The notes under the pieces were generated by a model. The model was not told the origin of the DNA. It did not search any database and worked only from the letters and a program-made list of their open reading frames with translations. Positions 47,808 to 50,092 of a stretch of DNA of 50,092 nucleotides are shown piece after piece. The stretch's first letter is position 1. Every line of letters begins with the position of its first letter. Made by a program: the position numbers and the translations under genes. Origin of the DNA: Micavibrio sp. UBA7657 (GTDB lineage Bacteria; Pseudomonadota; Alphaproteobacteria; Micavibrionales; Micavibrionaceae); NCBI GenBank assembly GCA_002483465.1, contig DLHX01000010.1, forward strand, positions 128,107-178,198. The letters run 5' to 3'.

Positions 47808-50092
47808 ATGGCCCAAAAGAACGTTTCAGCGATTGCCGGTCGAGAACATGACCTGTTCAATCAGGCCCTGCAATTTCACCGATCCGGCCAAATACCGGAA
47901 GCCGAAAAACTTTACAGACAGATATTGTCCCTCAACCCGCGCTATGCACGCGCGCTGCATATGCTGGGCATTATCGCCCTGGATTTCAAGCATCCGGATC
48001 ATGCCGAAGACCTTGTCCGGAAGGCCCTGGCCGAAGAAAGCACGCCTGCTTTCCACCACACGCTCGGGAACATACTGAACGCGCGCGGCAGGCTCGACGA
48101 GGCGATCGCTCACTATAAGAAAGCGCTGGAGAAGGCGCCCGACACGCCGGATTTCCTGAACAATCTTGGTGCGACTCTCATCGCTCTTTGCCGTTATGAC
48201 GAGGCGCTTCCCCTATTTCAGAAGATTCTTGAAAAAGATCCGAAGAGCTTCAACGCGCTCAGCAATATAGGCGCGGCCCTACAAAACAGGAAACAGTACG
48301 AGGAAGCGCTTGAATATTACGCTCAGGCGATCACTGTAAAACCTGATGCCTTCAATGTGCGTTACAATGTGGCGCAGATATTCAAATCCCTGGGTAGACA
48401 AGCCGAAGCCCTGGCCGGTTATGAACAGGTGCTCGAACTCAAGCCGGATCATACCAACGCGCTGCTGAACGCGGCGCATATCCTACGCGTGCAAAACAGA
48501 TTTGACGAAGCGATGGATTATTTCTCGAAAATCCCCACCCTCGACGCCGATGAGGAAACCCGCGCGAACGCCCATGCGAATAGGGGCCAGATCCTGCATC
48601 GCAAGGGAAATTGTGAAGAAGCGATCCGGGAGTACAAGCGCGCGCTTGAGTTTCTGCCGGACGCGGCGGAAATCCTGAGCAATCTGGGGGTCAGCTACAA
48701 CGCCGTCGGCCAATACGAGGAAGCACTGGAATGTTATGAGAAATCCCTCGTGCTGCAACCCGGCACAGACGAGACCTATAACAATATCAGCGGCACTCTC
48801 AAAAATCTGGGCCGGCTGGAAGAATCGATGGCCTGTTGCCGGAAAGCCATGGAACTCGCTCCTCATAAATCATGGATTTACAGCAATCTTCTGCTGGCGA
48901 TGATTTATTCGGCTGAAGTGACGCCAGAGGATCTGCTTGCTGAAACACAGAAATTTGATGAAAAACACGCCAGGCCGGCCCTGCGCACAAGAGAACTCGT
49001 GCGCGACCCCGAGCCCGACCGCAAGCTGAATATTGGCTATGTCACAGCCGATTTCTGCAAACATCCTGTCAATTATTTCTTCGAGCCGCTGCTGAGCCTT
49101 CATGATCATGCGCAATTCGAAATCTACGCTTACGCAAACCTGGAGCGTGAGGATGAAATTACGGAGCGGCTCAGGAAAAAATTCGATCACTGGCACGATA
49201 TCGCCTTCATGGATGACGACGCCGTGGCGGACCTGATCGAAAAGGACAGGATCGATATCCTGATGGATATTTCTGGCCATACGCGGGGCAATCGCTTGAT
49301 GGTTTTCGCGCGCAAGCCCGCCCCCGTCCAGGTCACATGGCTTGCTTACCCGGCCACCACGGGCATGCAGGCGATGGATTACAGGATTACAGATTCTTAT
49401 GCCGAGCCGCCCGGCATGACCGAGCAGTACAACGTGGAGAAGCTCTGGCGCCTGCCGGAAATTTTCTGCTGCTACCAGGCGCATGAAAACAGCCCGCCAG
49501 TGACCGGCTACCCTCTCTTCGAGGATAACGGCTATATCACATTCGGCTGCTTCAACAATTTCGCCAAGGTGACTGATCCCGTCCTCGAGACATGGGGAAA
49601 AATCATGGCGCAGGTGCCGGGTTCCCGGCTGATGCTGGAGATCAATGGCATCGACGGCCCGAAAATCAGAAACGAGCATTCGCAGCGCATGGAAAAACTC
49701 GGTCTCCCAATGGACAGGGTCATCCTCGAACCGCGCCGCAAATCCAACCAGTTCGTGCTTTATAACGAGATCGACATCGCTCTTGATCCCTTCCCCTGCG
49801 TCGGCGGGACCACCAGCATGGATACGCTCTGGATGGGCGTACCCTTTGTCACACTGGCAGGCAAACATTTCGGCGCGCGCATGGGCGTGACGATCCTCAC
49901 CAACGCAGGGCTGCAGGAACTGATCGCAGAAAACAGGGAGGAATATATTAAAATCGCGGTGGATCTCGCAACCAACCGCGCGCGGCTGAAAACACTGCGG
50001 CATGATTTGCGTGAAAAAATCGCAACCAGCCCCCTCATGAACCAGCAATCCTTTACCCGCAACATGGAGAACGCTTACCGCGAAATGTGGCG
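47808..50092 (+). CDS. TPR protein with O-GlcNAc transferase (SPINDLY/GT41)-like domain, 3' end cut by window
   Basis: The frame from ATG 47808 stays open to the window end (about 761 codons). Residues from about 10 to 370 are nine or more tetratricopeptide repeats, such as AEKLYRQILSLNPRYARALH and YEEALEYYAQAITVKPDAFN. From about 400 comes a GT41-type transferase region: DRKLNIGYVTADFCKHPVNY, DILMDISGHTRGNRLMVFAR, APVQVTWLAYPATTGM, TFGCFNNFAKVTDPVLETW and ALDPFPCVGGTTSMDTLWMG. This is the bacterial SPINDLY-like O-linked sugar transferase family. AAGGA lies 12 bases before the ATG, a rather long spacing. Its place after the pilin-like gene suggests surface-protein glycosylation, which is inference. 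Confidence 0.88.
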   Translation, partial: MAQKNVSAIAGREHDLFNQALQFHRSGQIPEAEKLYRQILSLNPRYARALHMLGIIALDFKHPDHAEDLVRKALAEESTPAFHHTLGNILNARGRLDEAIAHYKKALEKAPDTPDFLNNLGATLIALCRYDEALPLFQKILEKDPKSFNALSNIGAALQNRKQYEEALEYYAQAITVKPDAFNVRYNVAQIFKSLGRQAEALAGYEQVLELKPDHTNALLNAAHILRVQNRFDEAMDYFSKIPTLDADEETRANAHANRGQILHRKGNCEEAIREYKRALEFLPDAAEILSNLGVSYNAVGQYEEALECYEKSLVLQPGTDETYNNISGTLKNLGRLEESMACCRKAMELAPHKSWIYSNLLLAMIYSAEVTPEDLLAETQKFDEKHARPALRTRELVRDPEPDRKLNIGYVTADFCKHPVNYFFEPLLSLHDHAQFEIYAYANLEREDEITERLRKKFDHWHDIAFMDDDAVADLIEKDRIDILMDISGHTRGNRLMVFARKPAPVQVTWLAYPATTGMQAMDYRITDSYAEPPGMTEQYNVEKLWRLPEIFCCYQAHENSPPVTGYPLFEDNGYITFGCFNNFAKVTDPVLETWGKIMAQVPGSRLMLEINGIDGPKIRNEHSQRMEKLGLPMDRVILEPRRKSNQFVLYNEIDIALDPFPCVGGTTSMDTLWMGVPFVTLAGKHFGARMGVTILTNAGLQELIAENREEYIKIAVDLATNRARLKTLRHDLREKIATSPLMNQQSFTRNMENAYREMW

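Noticed and set aside
1..50092. CRISPR arrays, insertion sequences, prophage genes or attachment sites
   Set aside because: No regularly spaced repeats, transposase, integrase or phage structural genes were seen; the tRNA ends are not followed by duplicated tRNA tails.

Overview
The window looks like chromosomal DNA of an alphaproteobacterium with mid-to-high GC. The main evidence is gene order. A long minus-strand run reads dgt - SPOR protein - nagZ - scpA - scpB - tatA - tatB - tatC - zapE - mdh, and a plus-strand run reads dcd - murA - hisG - infA - maf - rng - tRNA-Phe; both orders are typical of that class. Two perfect TTAA-N7-TTAA sites, the form bound by the alphaproteobacterial regulator CtrA, point the same way. 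The genus cannot be fixed from the sequence alone. A Micavibrio-like or other deep-branching lineage is possible but unproven. No insertion sequence, prophage, integrase or CRISPR array was seen.

Layout. Bases 1-2486 hold a truncated SRPBCC protein, three small hydrophilic proteins, a MEDS-domain sensor-like protein and a YCII/DGPF protein. Bases 2591-3997 are a visibly AT-rich singleton encoding an ApeA-like HEPN protein, probably an acquired antiphage gene. Bases 4333-8774 hold mnmA, tRNA-Met, a CDGSH iron-sulfur protein and a coupled minus-strand operon (MFS transporter, nucleosidase, unknown membrane-anchored protein). Bases 8967-16331 hold two export systems facing each other: an RND pump pair and an ABC/permease/adaptor trio, both without an outer-membrane channel gene. 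Bases 16488-20230 hold a coiled-coil protein behind a CtrA-type site and a two-domain peptidoglycan hydrolase (lysozyme-like plus M23) with no signal peptide. Bases 20232-29388 are the conserved minus-strand run, with two different malate/lactate-dehydrogenase-family genes side by side. Bases 29423-32524 hold an A-type Fe-S carrier, a truncated haemoglobin, exonuclease III and two lipoproteins, the second a predicted alpha/beta hydrolase whose nucleophile serine is replaced by aspartate. Bases 32593-34412 hold a 36-aa protein, tRNA-Thr and three single-domain response regulators. Bases 34493-39526 are the dcd-to-tRNA-Phe housekeeping run. Bases 39538-43652 hold a divergent pair separated by two Fur-like palindromes, with an unrecognised 1067-aa protein directly downstream. 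Bases 43656-50092 hold an usher-like outer-membrane protein, a divergent pilin-like protein with a CtrA-type site, and a TPR/O-GlcNAc-transferase-like protein cut by the right edge.

Common themes. Several genes (MEDS protein, mnmA, the A-type carrier, the haemoglobin, two receivers) have a recognisable -10 element ending 5-7 bases before the start codon and no Shine-Dalgarno sequence, which suggests leaderless mRNAs. Many promoters, including those of tRNAs, use a TTGC-type -35. Four convergent gene pairs end within three bases of each other or overlap. The best candidates for something undescribed are the Fur-box-linked unit at 39.5-43.7 kb, the CtrA-linked coiled-coil/hydrolase pair at 16.5-20.2 kb, and the usher/pilin/glycosyltransferase group at the right end.
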